From NCBI GenBank assembly GCA_040143965.1, contig JASJQH010006876.1, forward strand, positions 28,977-92,976: a stretch of DNA of 64,000 nt, read 5' to 3'. Of this stretch, positions 13,801-21,556 are shown piece after piece. Numbering within the stretch: the first letter of the stretch is position 1; each line of letters starts with the position of its first letter. The translations under genes and the position numbers were made by a program. Origin of the DNA: Basidiobolus ranarum. Taxonomy: Eukaryota > Basidiobolomycota > Basidiobolomycetes > Basidiobolales. Under the pieces are notes generated by a model. It saw nothing but the letters and a program-made list of their open reading frames with translations. It had not been told where the DNA came from and did not search any database.

Positions 13801-15660
13801 CTTATAAATCAGCAGGTTCAGCTCTATGAGGTCACAGTACAAGGGTCAAAAGGAAATGGAGGTTCAGGACCAAAAGGTTATGATAACGATCTTCGCAATC
13901 GCCTCTCAGAGCTGTTCCAGCTTATGCAACAACTTACTGTTCAGCAAAATGGCCTAATGAAGGTGGAGAATAGAAACTCACAGAGTCATACTCAAGAAAT
14001 TTCTTCTTTGGCTTCTAAAGTTTACAAGGTTGAGCAAACCGTAACTCATTTGTTGGAAGAGCAGCAATCTCTGCTTAAAAAAGACAACATGAATAATCTC
14101 GGTGGCTTTAATAATCTAGACAAAAAGGTTAACTTATTGAACGAAGCTGTAAAGCAACTTGTCAATCAACAACAGAAGATTATGAAATTGGCGGGTTTGG
14201 GGCGACTAGTACAACAGCAATCGCAGGATATTCGAGGTGTAAAAAATAACTTGACGAACCTGACAGATGTAGTCAATCAACTAGTAAATCAACAGAAAGA
14301 CCTTCTCATCCGTACGAAGTATGAAAAAGAATACGTTACTAACAACGAGTTGAATACGAAATTTGGTGAATTGAGAGACACTGTCCTCAATATTGTCAAA
14401 CAACAACGCATTATAGTCGAGAAGAATATCAAAGACCGCGAGCGCAATGGTTATAAAAAAGGAAGTGAGCCTGGTGAAACTGTCTCCTATAACTTGGAGA
14501 ATCGGGTTGAGCAAGTGACTGATTTGATGAAACAACTGGTACTCCAACAAAAAGAAACAATTTTACGAATTTCTAGAAAAGAAAGCATCAACTATGATGA
14601 TATAGTTGGTAAAATGAATACAAAGATTCTGCAATTGAACGAGTTAGCAAAGCAGCTATTCGCCGAACAGACCTCTCTGATTCAACGAGGCTTTGATTCT
14701 TTATCGAAGCAACAGTATACCGGCTTTCAAAAGATTGACGGTAGATTAAATGACATTGGTAGTGCTTTGAAGAACCTTTCAAACTATGATAATGGTGCTT
14801 TGGATCGCAGAATTCAAGCACTATCTCAGCAACAATCAAGGGACACCAGTAAATTGAATTCTCGATTAAATCAAATCAGTAAAATGCTGGAGCGCATTGC
14901 TACTCGCCCTAATACTGGAGATAATACAGGCTTGAATGAAATCCGGAACAAGTTGAATGGATTAGAGAGCGCCATGACTCGAATACTTGGAAAACTTGAC
15001 AGGGGTGGCAACGCAAACCTTTCACAAGAACAGTTTGAAGAACTGAGACGCGTCAGTCGGCAACTACCCAACCTTAACCAGTCCGTGGAGAAATTAGCTT
15101 TGGTTGAAGAAGTAGGAAACCCAATATATATTCAAGAATTAACCAACATGGACCAATCCTTGAGTGAATATGGAAGGGCTATAATTGATATCGATGGGTC
15201 CATAGGAGGTACTTATTCTAATCCTGTGGGCTACGATTCTCAGGATATGGGCCTGGATATCATTGACATAGATACTGGTGATCTCTACAGTGGTGACAGA
15301 TTCGCTTGGGATGGCGCAAATGTAGATGGATATAGGTTTGTTGATAAGGGCTTCGGTCCCCTCCGGCCCGGTCCTATTATTTCTCGTCGCCGAATTGAGT
15401 TCCGCAGCAATAGGAATAGAAGAGGCAGTAAACTTGGTAGCAAAAACAAAACTTATAGAAAAACTACCAGGCCCTTGGAAAGACTTGGCAAAAGGCCATT
15501 AGTAATCTCTAAACGACCTAAAGTATTAGAAGGTTCCATTACTTCGTTCAGTCCTGCAAGTGTGAAAAGATCCAACACTCGCTATCAAGGATATGAATAT
15601 CGTCAAGGTTTTTGGTATCCTAAGAATGAACAATTTGAAAAGATCATGCAAGTGAAATAG
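4876..15660 (+). CDS. Giant secreted coiled-coil repeat protein B (3,594 aa, single exon)
   Basis: The frame is open from 4843, but the first ATG is at 4876 (Met-Met-Phe), in a good AAACAAAATG-like context after an in-frame TAA at 4831. A short basic N-terminus leads into a hydrophobic segment (LFLISQLAVVQA, about residues 21-34), consistent with a signal peptide. Residues about 35-200 are Ser/Tyr/Asp-rich and contain LFPDGQLRFL. From about 220 to 3,400 the protein is a long array of degenerate coiled-coil units of about 40-60 residues, each of the pattern L-x2-L-x3-V-x2-L-x2-Q-Q-x3-L followed by a Gly/Ser/Lys-rich linker. The C-terminus has an acidic patch, then a strongly basic tail (about the last 110 residues). 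I noticed only one Cys (in KQCSRIY). AATAAA at 15693-15698 follows the stop. No family is recognised; a structural extracellular filament or adhesive is inferred. Confidence 0.9.
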   Translation: MMFENSIRIHDASQKSKNLRRSLFLISQLAVVQAINHPSYSQSRSQKESHTSTNPEKPFTNGATISSKKPLGFPNISNNPLMSQYPSPSNVSYSEHRGNVLVNGYPVEVAPSGAFYHDDGYGFDLFESDIPSYLEFGDYPLSGYFNTPSWGISGNQAVLFPDGQLRFLAPAFDDINDGSYYQEIDVPVYVEQIEVDSIDNREAEEIAVVNNENDYINSVQLNEVSSKLEQSEEFQLLDAKLDQLTLALSQVISGSTKGESNTPATNPNVHINGLVEGMDVLNHKVEELVKAVGIVTEQNQLIGTQTSKVLKTSTKTLSEVDTINEKLTTIKKDLTLISEKESHIEQQQTNNIVRSSKDINEINERITDLLRTVGGLSKGSYNHQHDSKVAHDSNASQELKEIRGNLNRMQNSITAISSEVTSFLSKVEKTSLQDIEGINQLRKEFSQFKVFMDKRIAESNNLEKENHAETVQMLNKEYTLIGDLSKRVDGLFASLKIVLEQLQKLENKDADYTKAITTIEGLLQRLSQTSDTLDRLIKKEMNLISNRDYSKPTSGIDSRRVLSSLEELRNEMKNLTAQQIDLFQKYNSSTNNEGYEKIVNHLNQLQKTVIQLVSEGGKYFKVPDSGNYPKELIRDIENMSENIINLNSIVKGLVKQQQKLIESYGENNKGGWKEFNVNFEKLGRVINMLSTQNSWIKQQTDVISKMDSHITEIGSKINHLIEEQSRLEVYPHKGSKSDPNIAYKLDQLRKTVEQLAHDQQILLGKYREGKASDVLTKDIQSVNYKLADLSSVVTRLLQEQKSIVNKLGSQKNRPSDGKDESKEIHLLSEQIERLREVVTLIAKQQKTLLQGKSITVNTDNITVLDSRLNSLGQKMDYLIKQQQLISGKYGNSEDTKNQNSEYRNVETILNQLRQTVTEVIKEQTVLIRGSGGKLPSKLPDDLERVIENLAKQCSRIYNVVDKIGYEQEQILKNDKGEVKDIQEIKDKLTKLSDVLIFITKQQNRILGGDFHLKIKDYSGDVEKLGEQLARLKSTMNVLVQQQKSLLSDRDDNKVNEQLKQLYTVVDRLVQDQEKLITIKINGKGNSGLDQNIVNMNERLAKLSVVIDRLVNQQNEILKYLGSESKEGNVNTKLELITSKLGQLGEVVTLLNKQQNVLLNIPRYFSLIESQSKEIGRLGQQVSQIQESINELVALEKSQGYRDDQGKGGNFAKVHIKQLTDLFRSVQRLANGQDQLFSYVKSNISEKRLNDIENVTQKLYLLNQAIQHVVNEERTLLNSIHSQGKNIEKSIQQIDMKIDKLSIVVETMNKRQENLFATVNALWKSQDSNFKLVNQKLAVLGSDVTRLISQQQKLFNSKGYSNDISVNGRLSELEKSITQLIQEQRRLILVKSSLDISPDLKREISAIDNRLNQLSQFIRELVSKQDRFLQYAEKGEIGTSGDKGDVKNYNDQFKQLFIMVSKLTQNQISLITREDVAKLFDRQNKGIQNLSLDIGQLSNRIDKVLKQQEVLNGKNYLKNGNTHDTRLFKMLVDISKNARQLLEQQNMLARNVRDNSLPKDVAKEVSSLRKELTNLTRVINEIYSNQEKIIQLKSSSTKDYSEQIYSQVEKITTELGGVSQGIGRISTVQLEILKRLGVLSDQQLQNFRNVDSKVSTLGKRVDQLVTGQKVLIGKEDNNTDKLDKVVKELGDLRDVVYKLVSQQTTILEAKWGGSYKQKVPFDVSVINTKIAKVSDTVDQLLVQQRRIMDRKVDGGLTKEVNESLETLTVSIKQIGGYVKNLYTEQTQILQNHTELLKQNLNKTDKVDHQLIGLSQKVDEIIRIQAILLRRVQKTDKGTETRTDDDAIIQKLSSLQGLVNQIVLQQEKLFKAKLNGRVPKEVLEELRKLDSRFGELIGSVNSFSNKQRIVISKDSDSKLSESLVTDINNLSEKLDSISSFVKETMNIQSRVFNNNEVIQLLKNQSGQINKLDAKLNELNSRFSSLVEQQAIIIKRIDYSKGSKGSNDNMTPIYEDLQGLRSVVKQIVEYQKSLGSPNVNSRLPKEALILMEKLNERFLALDSQIVGFSEGQSNLLKLEKQDERHLGSIEGYISGIVKEFRPLKEAVNQILSEQSTLLRRNDVIKILQQQAGHIDQINNRLGSLGAQMNQLVNIQKELLRGNGSKQQTNNAGIDSLINRFSELSETVNNIVDRQNELTKPQIMNQIPQSVVEEIKTVTQQMSTLNEQVTTLSEQQQAIIQSLAGKKGSPSELVVKTYNRDLQILSEQIFKLGKMINGISSRQDKVANNDRVLDVIKKQGAQIQSLGIGMNNLRKELGVLINRQQGLLQRTYGNTQQNRQGTQAILEQLQKLDSRVDGLFEQQKVLVNKEIYAAIPKEITSQIDQISSQLGELRQVVTEVSREQTTFIEHGNKNKDDGNASNIDGILKLNQRFNQLTKLVIRIAEGQNRITSNEKVVKILEQHSRAIQRIDNRLTEVGSMVQRILENQFKLIQSPDYQNHANNKGVNLQPIVLNLQDLREEVRYLIEQQRKLNRPSVGNSLPQALVGKVNEINLNLNGLNRHIQSLFEEQSELIKASNNRQGANYKDSIDKINRSLNEFGRVIRALVGQQTQILKNEEVLKVIASELGDLKEVKSTVRNFGHQIRNLVEQQRIILNNISQLGKYKSADSSRDLLGKLALLSRTVNELVEKQTILLRREVVGTVPKEIMEEITILNKKFNFVTSSLESIAELQKRLLDRRNDGSDNHEEASPEVIGYLNDLRQKFGKLYQEVTSISSYQQELMSRKELLSILKRHSVDINIVGRKVEAVDEKIQVLINQQRELYNLIEKKGTRDQVGGKNYSIVIERLQQLEKSIVLLSGEQRRLQGIERNGTKQVLETVNSSTQYLDGKMGRLSTLIDRVRNEQQEILQAVKNNNIISKEVLSRVDKVNDEIKNLEDVVKQLAQEQHEVNVKVTKLLGLPQDMQEVKQRLVTLNNLTNKLINQQVQLYEVTVQGSKGNGGSGPKGYDNDLRNRLSELFQLMQQLTVQQNGLMKVENRNSQSHTQEISSLASKVYKVEQTVTHLLEEQQSLLKKDNMNNLGGFNNLDKKVNLLNEAVKQLVNQQQKIMKLAGLGRLVQQQSQDIRGVKNNLTNLTDVVNQLVNQQKDLLIRTKYEKEYVTNNELNTKFGELRDTVLNIVKQQRIIVEKNIKDRERNGYKKGSEPGETVSYNLENRVEQVTDLMKQLVLQQKETILRISRKESINYDDIVGKMNTKILQLNELAKQLFAEQTSLIQRGFDSLSKQQYTGFQKIDGRLNDIGSALKNLSNYDNGALDRRIQALSQQQSRDTSKLNSRLNQISKMLERIATRPNTGDNTGLNEIRNKLNGLESAMTRILGKLDRGGNANLSQEQFEELRRVSRQLPNLNQSVEKLALVEEVGNPIYIQELTNMDQSLSEYGRAIIDIDGSIGGTYSNPVGYDSQDMGLDIIDIDTGDLYSGDRFAWDGANVDGYRFVDKGFGPLRPGPIISRRRIEFRSNRNRRGSKLGSKNKTYRKTTRPLERLGKRPLVISKRPKVLEGSITSFSPASVKRSNTRYQGYEYRQGFWYPKNEQFEKIMQVK

Positions 15661-16195
15661 CCATAATGCTTTAGATAGATATCAATATATGCAATAAATT
15701 GTTATTTTATCTCATCAATATCAAGTATATGAACAGTTGGCAAGACTTGTCAATAGATTGTGCTGATAACAGGTATTCACAAGATCACCAGCCGAGGTAA
15801 TACCAACAACTCCACATGTACATACTTCTTAATTATTCGTGTGATGACATTGAAGTTGTAAGAGTAAGTCATGTCTATCTACTACGAAAATATTTGCCAT
15901 TAGCTTTTAGAGCTAAGCATCTCAAACAGAATAATCAGCATAGAGTGAATTCACTAGAGCTTGCTTTTGAGTCCCATTGCTATATAAATAATATACATCG
16001 GCTAAAATGATATTGTGGGAAAAAGCAACGTGGTTTTCTTCGATATTTTCAGCATACGAAAGATCTAACGGCTAGTAGCCCAAAATCACTTCCAATTTTG
16101 TGCATTAACCATGTGACAAGCATTACCCGACCCTGAGTACAAAAGGAGCTTGGTATGGAATAGAGCTTGTTGTTCTCTCATTTTTTTAGTCTATA
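15661..16195. other. Spacer between giant gene B and the enoyl-CoA isomerase
   Basis: It holds the polyadenylation signal of the giant gene near its left end. A 64-codon open frame at 15816-16010 has no recognisable content. The rest is presumably the promoter of the next gene. Confidence 0.5.
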
Positions 16196-17157
16196 ATGTT
16201 GGGATTCACCTTAGGACGTACGTTGAAGCGGGGCATTAGACTCCAGAGATACAAGCCTCTTGGACAATTCGCCTCAATTGGATTCGTTCGCTACACACAT
16301 ATCAACACCTCTTACAACAATGACTTGGTCACGATAGAGTCAATTCCGGAACAAAATACTGCCATTATTCATCTTCATCGGGCTCCAGCAAATGCTTTTA
16401 ATGATGAAATGGTACGAACCGTTACTGATGTATTTACTCAAATTGAGAAGGATAAATCAGTAAGAACAGTGATCTTTGCTTCGAAAATCCCTAAGTTCTT
16501 TTCTGCTGGTGTTGACTTGGAAGATTTTCATCGATCTGGTGAACTGTGGATGGAGTTTTGGAGAGATTTGCGAACAATGTTTATTACTATCCATGGATCA
16601 AGGCTGAATACTATTGCTGCTGTCAACGGATTTGCTGTAGGTCTTGGATGTGCTCTGACATTAGGTACTAGGATGCTTATTTCTCACTTTTCTTATTCTA
16701 ATTACTTTATCACTTGTTAGCTTGTCAAGATCGCTATATGTTATCAGGCAAAGGTGCAATTGGCATCAACCCTGTCAATATTGGTATCCCAGTCCCTGTA
16801 TGGTTAGTCCAACGTTATGTTGAGGTGCTCGGCTATAGAACAAGTGAAAAGATGCTAACTGCCGGTGTTTCTTTGAAAGCCACTGAAGCCAAAAAGATCG
16901 GTTTGGTAGATGAAATTTTTGATGATCATGATCAATTACTAGAGGCTTGTAAGAAGCTTGCCAGAGAAAAACATAAGATAAACGAAACCGCTCAAGTCGA
17001 AACGGCTAGACTTTTGAAGGTACCGTTTATTAAAACGTTTTATTCGGAAGAAGCCGAAGACATGGAAAGGATGGCTGGTTTCATTGAGCGTCCTGAAATG
17101 AGACAAATCATTAAAGGAATGCAAGCACAAATAGAAGCAAAAAAGATCAAATCCTAA
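16196..17157 (+). CDS. ECI1: Mitochondrial delta3,delta2-enoyl-CoA isomerase (crotonase family)
   Basis: Two exons, 16196-16664 and 16721-17157, give 301 aa; the 56-nt intron has a CTAAT branch site. Crotonase-fold features are clear: FSAGVDLEDF (oxyanion-hole loop), then AAVNGFAVGLGCAL continuing across the splice into ACQDRYML, and the GINPVNIGIPVP and KKIGLVDEIF segments. The shape and length match ECI1/DCI, which moves cis-3 or trans-3 double bonds to trans-2 in the beta-oxidation of unsaturated fatty acids. The first 40 residues are basic and hydroxylated with no acidic residue, a typical mitochondrial presequence, and there is no C-terminal SKL, so mitochondrial rather than peroxisomal location is likely. 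Other crotonase activities (hydratase) cannot be excluded. AATAAA lies at 17219-17224. Confidence 0.88.
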
Positions 17158-17989
17158 TCCTTAAAGGCCTTGAGTTATGAACGTAGCATATTACACTTGC
17201 ATCTCATTTATTTATTTCAATAAAGATTCATCTTCAGCACATGCATTTACGATAAAACACTAGAAAAATCCCTGCTCTATCGCAAACCAAGCATCAACAA
17301 ATCTAGATTAACAAAAGTTGATTAAGGCTCAGGAAACCATCACCATCAGAACCAAATAGTCATCAGCAACGGATGAAAATAGCTAACTGCATATAAATGA
17401 CGACTGAACCAACTAGTTTAATATTGACGTTGAAGTTATTCTCAAGGACTTTACCAACATCTGAGAGACTCGTGCTTTCTTGGGAACCCAAAATAGCTTC
17501 AAACATAACAGCTATCAAAATACAAACGTGCAACATTACTTCTTGCTAAATAAAGCGTTGACAACTACTGAACCCTTTACATTGCTCCATCTCCGTATGC
17601 TTGTGTACAATTCCTCTCGTTTAACTTTGCTAAACAGAAGGTGAATTATATGAATGAATTCTTCAGATGATTCTCAAGTTTAAAATTAGATGTTATCTAA
17701 ATGGGGGAAGGGGAAAATCCTATGGCTTTGATATATATTTCAAGGGTTTTTCTATAGAAAAGATGATATATATTTCAAGCGTTTGTTTATAGAAAAGATG
17801 ATATATATCTCAAGCGTTTGTTTATAGAAAAGTAAATAGAAATCAAGAAGTCACCCATTGAAACATTAATTCCACCATGAAAAAGGAAAAACAACTATTG
17901 ACATCAGTTACATAAAATCATGTGAAAGGATAGAGGTGGAGGCTGTGTGTAAGGATGCATAGTCGATGTAGGTAATGAACAAATTGCAC
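17158..17989. other. Tail-to-tail spacer between ECI1 and PKA
   Basis: This is the 3' flank of two convergent genes. It contains a three-copy 35-bp tandem repeat, listed separately, and no convincing coding sequence. Confidence 0.5.
17730..17834. repeat. 35-bp tandem repeat, three copies
   Basis: Three head-to-tail copies occupy 17730-17764, 17765-17799 and 17800-17834. The unit begins GATATATATTTCAAG and ends TATAGAAAAGAT. Copies two and three differ at only a few bases, and copy one is slightly more diverged. It lies about 155 nt beyond the PKA stop codon, so it may fall in the PKA 3' UTR. Confidence 0.9.
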
Positions 17990-19331
17990 TTAGAAATCAG
18001 TGAACAAGTGCTGGTAATTGTCATCAGTCACTAACCCATAGACCTCTGGGGATTCTTGATACATATCAAAATTACTGGTATCTCCATCGCTAGACACTAT
18101 GGGGATGATTGGTGGCTGAACTTCTAATCGAGATAGTTTGTTCCAGTCAATCTCAACAAACCAAGGATGACGTTTGATATCCCAAACTCCATTTTTCAAG
18201 TTACCAAAACGCTTGGTTAAATCTGCGGTAGTCAACCGCTTGATTAAATCACGAGCAGTAGGATCAATGTGAGGTGGCCATCTTATCTTTCCAGCAAGAA
18301 TCTTCTCGTACAGTTTGAAATGATCATCATCGTAGAAGGGCGGATACCCAGCTAATAACTCAAAGATAAGAATACCGAGCGAGTACCAATCCACGGCTTT
18401 ACCATAACCTTTCGATTGAATAATCTCGGGTGCCAAATAGTCTGGAGTCCCGCACAGTGTCCAAGTAATATCTGGCACATGCTTGGCAAACCCGAAATCT
18501 GTGATCTTAATATGGCCTTGAGCATTGATCAAGATATTCTCAGGCTTCAGATCACGGTATATAGTGTCAACCGAATGAAGATATTCGAACGCCAACACCA
18601 CTTCAGCGGCATAAAATTTGGCTACATGAGCAGGGAACCTCTACATAAATACACTATGTTGTTAAATTTCAATGGTACTAGTAGACTGTGCAAAAACCAG
18701 ACATTATACTGACTTGGAATTTTCTGATATAGCTAAATAGCTCTCCACCAGGCACGTACTCCATGATCATGTAGACATTAGCAGTATCTTGGAAAGTTCC
18801 AAGCATATTGACAAGAAATGGATGGTTACAAGCATTGAGAATACTACGCTCATTGTTTACATGCTCAACTTGTTTTAATCTAACCACTTCGGTCTTTTTC
18901 AATACCTTCATAGCATAATACTTACTATTGGCCTTCAATTGAACAAGGTGTACACGTCCAAAAGAACCGGTCCCAATAGTACGTAATAAGACGAAATCAG
19001 CCAAGCAAAGGCTGGGTTTATCAGCTTTTGGAGTAGGCACAGGAGAGGAATGAGTTTGTGTATATTGGGTGTTGGGGATAGGCTGATTTGATCGCGCAGA
19101 GTCTTGTTGTGAATAAAATTGTTGGTTTGAAGACTGTTGGTAATTTGACTGTTGCTGGTAATTTAGTTGCTGTTGTTGGAGATTTGATTGTTGTTGATAT
19201 ACACCACCATTGTTTGAAAACAATTGTTGATTATCTGGACTAGACTTCTCAGCTGTTGGTGCCTTATGAAAAGTTTGTTGGGGAACTTTGTAAGTGGACT
19301 TATCGAGTAGCTTATTTAGAAAATTCGCCAT
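17990..19331 (-). CDS. cAMP-dependent protein kinase catalytic subunit (PKA-C)
   Basis: Exons 19331-18714 and 18640-17990 give 422 aa; the 73-nt intron splits the segment reading [13 protein letters not shown]. Residues 1-110 are low-complexity and Gln-rich, a common fungal PKA leader. The kinase domain (about 113-368) shows the glycine loop [11 protein letters not shown], the ATP lysine in YYAMKVLKK (K142), [10 protein letters not shown] with catalytic D236, DFGFAK, and the activation loop [14 protein letters not shown]. The AGC-type C-tail ends in FTDF, the hydrophobic motif that docks on the kinase N-lobe. The substrate-site and C-tail features point to PKA rather than PKC or S6K. It phosphorylates Ser/Thr in RRxS contexts under the cAMP-bound regulatory subunit, which is not in this window. 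Convergent with ECI1. Confidence 0.95.
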
Positions 19332-20353
19332 ATTGAATCGGAACTCAGAGGAGAATTAGTAACCAGGTTTAACTAGGAACTGAATTAGTGAAGCAAATAC
19401 TACGCGTCAGTAGAGATGCGTAACTTATGAAATGAAAATTATCCACCACTATATTGAACTTGGAAAATAAAGCCAATAACAATAGGAGGGAAAAAGTGGG
19501 GACAAGAAATTTGGATAGAGAAAGTTAGCCTAAGATGAGACTGTTTCTTTTCTTATTCTTTCCAGTCTTTTCCCTTTCGTTTACGCAATCATTCAATTAA
19601 TCATTGAGTTTTCGTCACATACTCGGGAGTAGTAAAATCCTAGTTTGATGATTGGATTGAGGTCAAATAAACATATATACGTATACTGAATACATTACGA
19701 TTCATTCCACACTCCTGATCCATTCATCAAAAAATTCCCAAATGGCTTGGGCTTGGGATTGCCGATTCTCGCGTTAGGATGCTTCTCCTACTGGACGTGA
19801 AGCCCTTCCACTTACGCCAATATAAATCCTATTTTGGTGTTGCCACTAATGACTCAAATCAAATATCCAATTTCATCAGCGACAATTAACCTCAGTTGAT
19901 CCTAATTGGTCCCAAAATACTGAGAATGAATGATAATTGCGATTTAGCTCAGTGATCTGAAACTTATTGGTTTTAGGACAGCAAATCATTTTTGTCATAA
20001 ACTAGCACGTACTTGATAATTCATGCGAGAGTTCCCCATTACCCATGGTTGTGGAACAATATAGATTGCATAATAAATAGTTTTGCTGCTAAATTAGATC
20101 ACGCACTCCTAAACGCAAGAGTGGCCGACCATCAGACCAATTCCTTATTCTGATTCCACGTGGGAGACAGGAACGGCATATTTGTTTTAGTTAACCAAAA
20201 TTCCCAACAATTTTACTCAGTTGAACTACACAAATTGTATCATAAACACACTACATCACTAGAGGGAAATTACTAAAATTCATATGAAATATAAGATATT
20301 ATTTACAATTGCTCTAACTTCCGTTCAAACAGTGTGTTCTAATAATAAAAACC
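19332..20353. promoter_or_regulatory. Divergent promoter spacer between PKA and a small acidic gene
   Basis: About 1 kb lies between two head-to-head start codons. It is AT-rich with scattered pyrimidine tracts. I see no open frame or repeat worth naming. Confidence 0.4.
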
Positions 20354-20953
20354 ATGGAAGATCGGGTTAAGCAATTTCACGTAGATGCACAACAGGTTGG
20401 AAATATAGCCTTGAATAAGGCTGTAAAAGGAATGAATACTTTACGTAAGTTTATTTTTAAAAACCAGGTATGTGTTTTTTGTGCCATCTTCACCCTATGT
20501 TCGCGCAGAAATTCATAAGATGTCTTTAACTCTGTCATCAGGATTATAGATTTTCAGATAAAGAGAAAAATAAATTGTTTGGCGCCATAGAGTCATATTT
20601 TCATGCATTCGACCGAAGGTAGCTATTAGTACAATCGTATTTCCCTTGTTATTTTACCTTAATTAACCCGCTGGAACGTTGCATCGCAATTATCTTTAAT
20701 TTACCCTAGTGAGACTATTCAAGAGACTGCCTTCCCTTTAATTGAAGATGCCTTAAAAGTTCCAATATTTACTACTAAACAAAAGAGCACGATGTTAAAG
20801 TGGTATGAAGAGATTGTAGCCAAGCAAAATGGCGACACAGGGCCCAAACAGCAACCCAGCGACTCACTCAAGAAGAAAAATCCTTACTACGATGATGATG
20901 ATGAATATAATTGGGATGAGTGGGAGAATGAAGTAGATGAAAATGTATTATGA
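20354..20953 (+). CDS. Uncharacterised small protein with acidic tail (144 aa)
   Basis: Three exons, 20354-20467, 20542-20618 and 20710-20953, close in frame; the introns are 74 and 91 nt with CTTTAAC- and TTAATTAAC-like branch regions. The protein starts MEDRVKQFHVDAQQ, is largely helical and charged in the middle (SDKEKNKLFGAIESYF, then KSTMLKWYEEIVAKQ), and ends in a Lys-rich linker followed by an Asp/Glu/Trp-rich tail (YYDDDDEYNWDEWENE). There is no signal peptide or membrane segment. I do not recognise the family. The tail resembles acidic peptides that bind basic partners such as histones, but that is only a suggestion. The frame-consistent splicing is the main evidence that this is a gene. 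Confidence 0.6.
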
Positions 20954-21556
20954 TTGCTACCATTATTCCTATTGTCAAGCTTGCAAAGTTGATTTTCAAT
21001 TATTGAGATGATAAACCCTTTTAGCCATGTTTGCCTTCAATTTTGATATCTGCAAAGTTGTTCGATATAATAGTGATTCAAAAATTAATGAAGTAAAAGC
21101 TTTGATCGTATTATTATAAACTGCATCCTTAGAGAGAGGGAGGCATCAATATACTTGGAAATACTTCATTATTTTCAACTCTCTCTGTTGGCCCCTCAGC
21201 TAACACAGCTTTTTTTGTCCTACTCCTAGATTTGCATTTATTTTCGTCTGCTTGTTGTACAACTAAGAATATTGAAAAATCTGATACCCTATCGTTAAAT
21301 GGTGTAATATGGAATTCTTAAAACTATGCATTTTTGCCAGAGTTTCGAAATTTACACGTATCTAACAAACAATATATGCTAGTTCTATCTTGTATCTTCT
21401 CTTTTACTTGCGTTTAAGTTATATTTATTTCGACACAAAGGGACTTTGTTTCAAGACGGGTTGACATATCTTCATATTTAGAAAATACTTTAAAACTAGC
21501 AACACGGGATAATACTATATATTGAACAACCACCAAGCTTCCATAGTACATACAAA
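20954..21556. other. Spacer before the GFD2-like gene
   Basis: About 600 nt of AT-rich sequence, read as the 3' flank of the preceding gene and the promoter of the next. Nothing else was recognised. Confidence 0.4.

Noticed and set aside
6817-15071. Several minus-strand open frames inside the giant gene
   Set aside because: They are antisense shadows of the repeat-rich coding sequence, with no motif or splice context.
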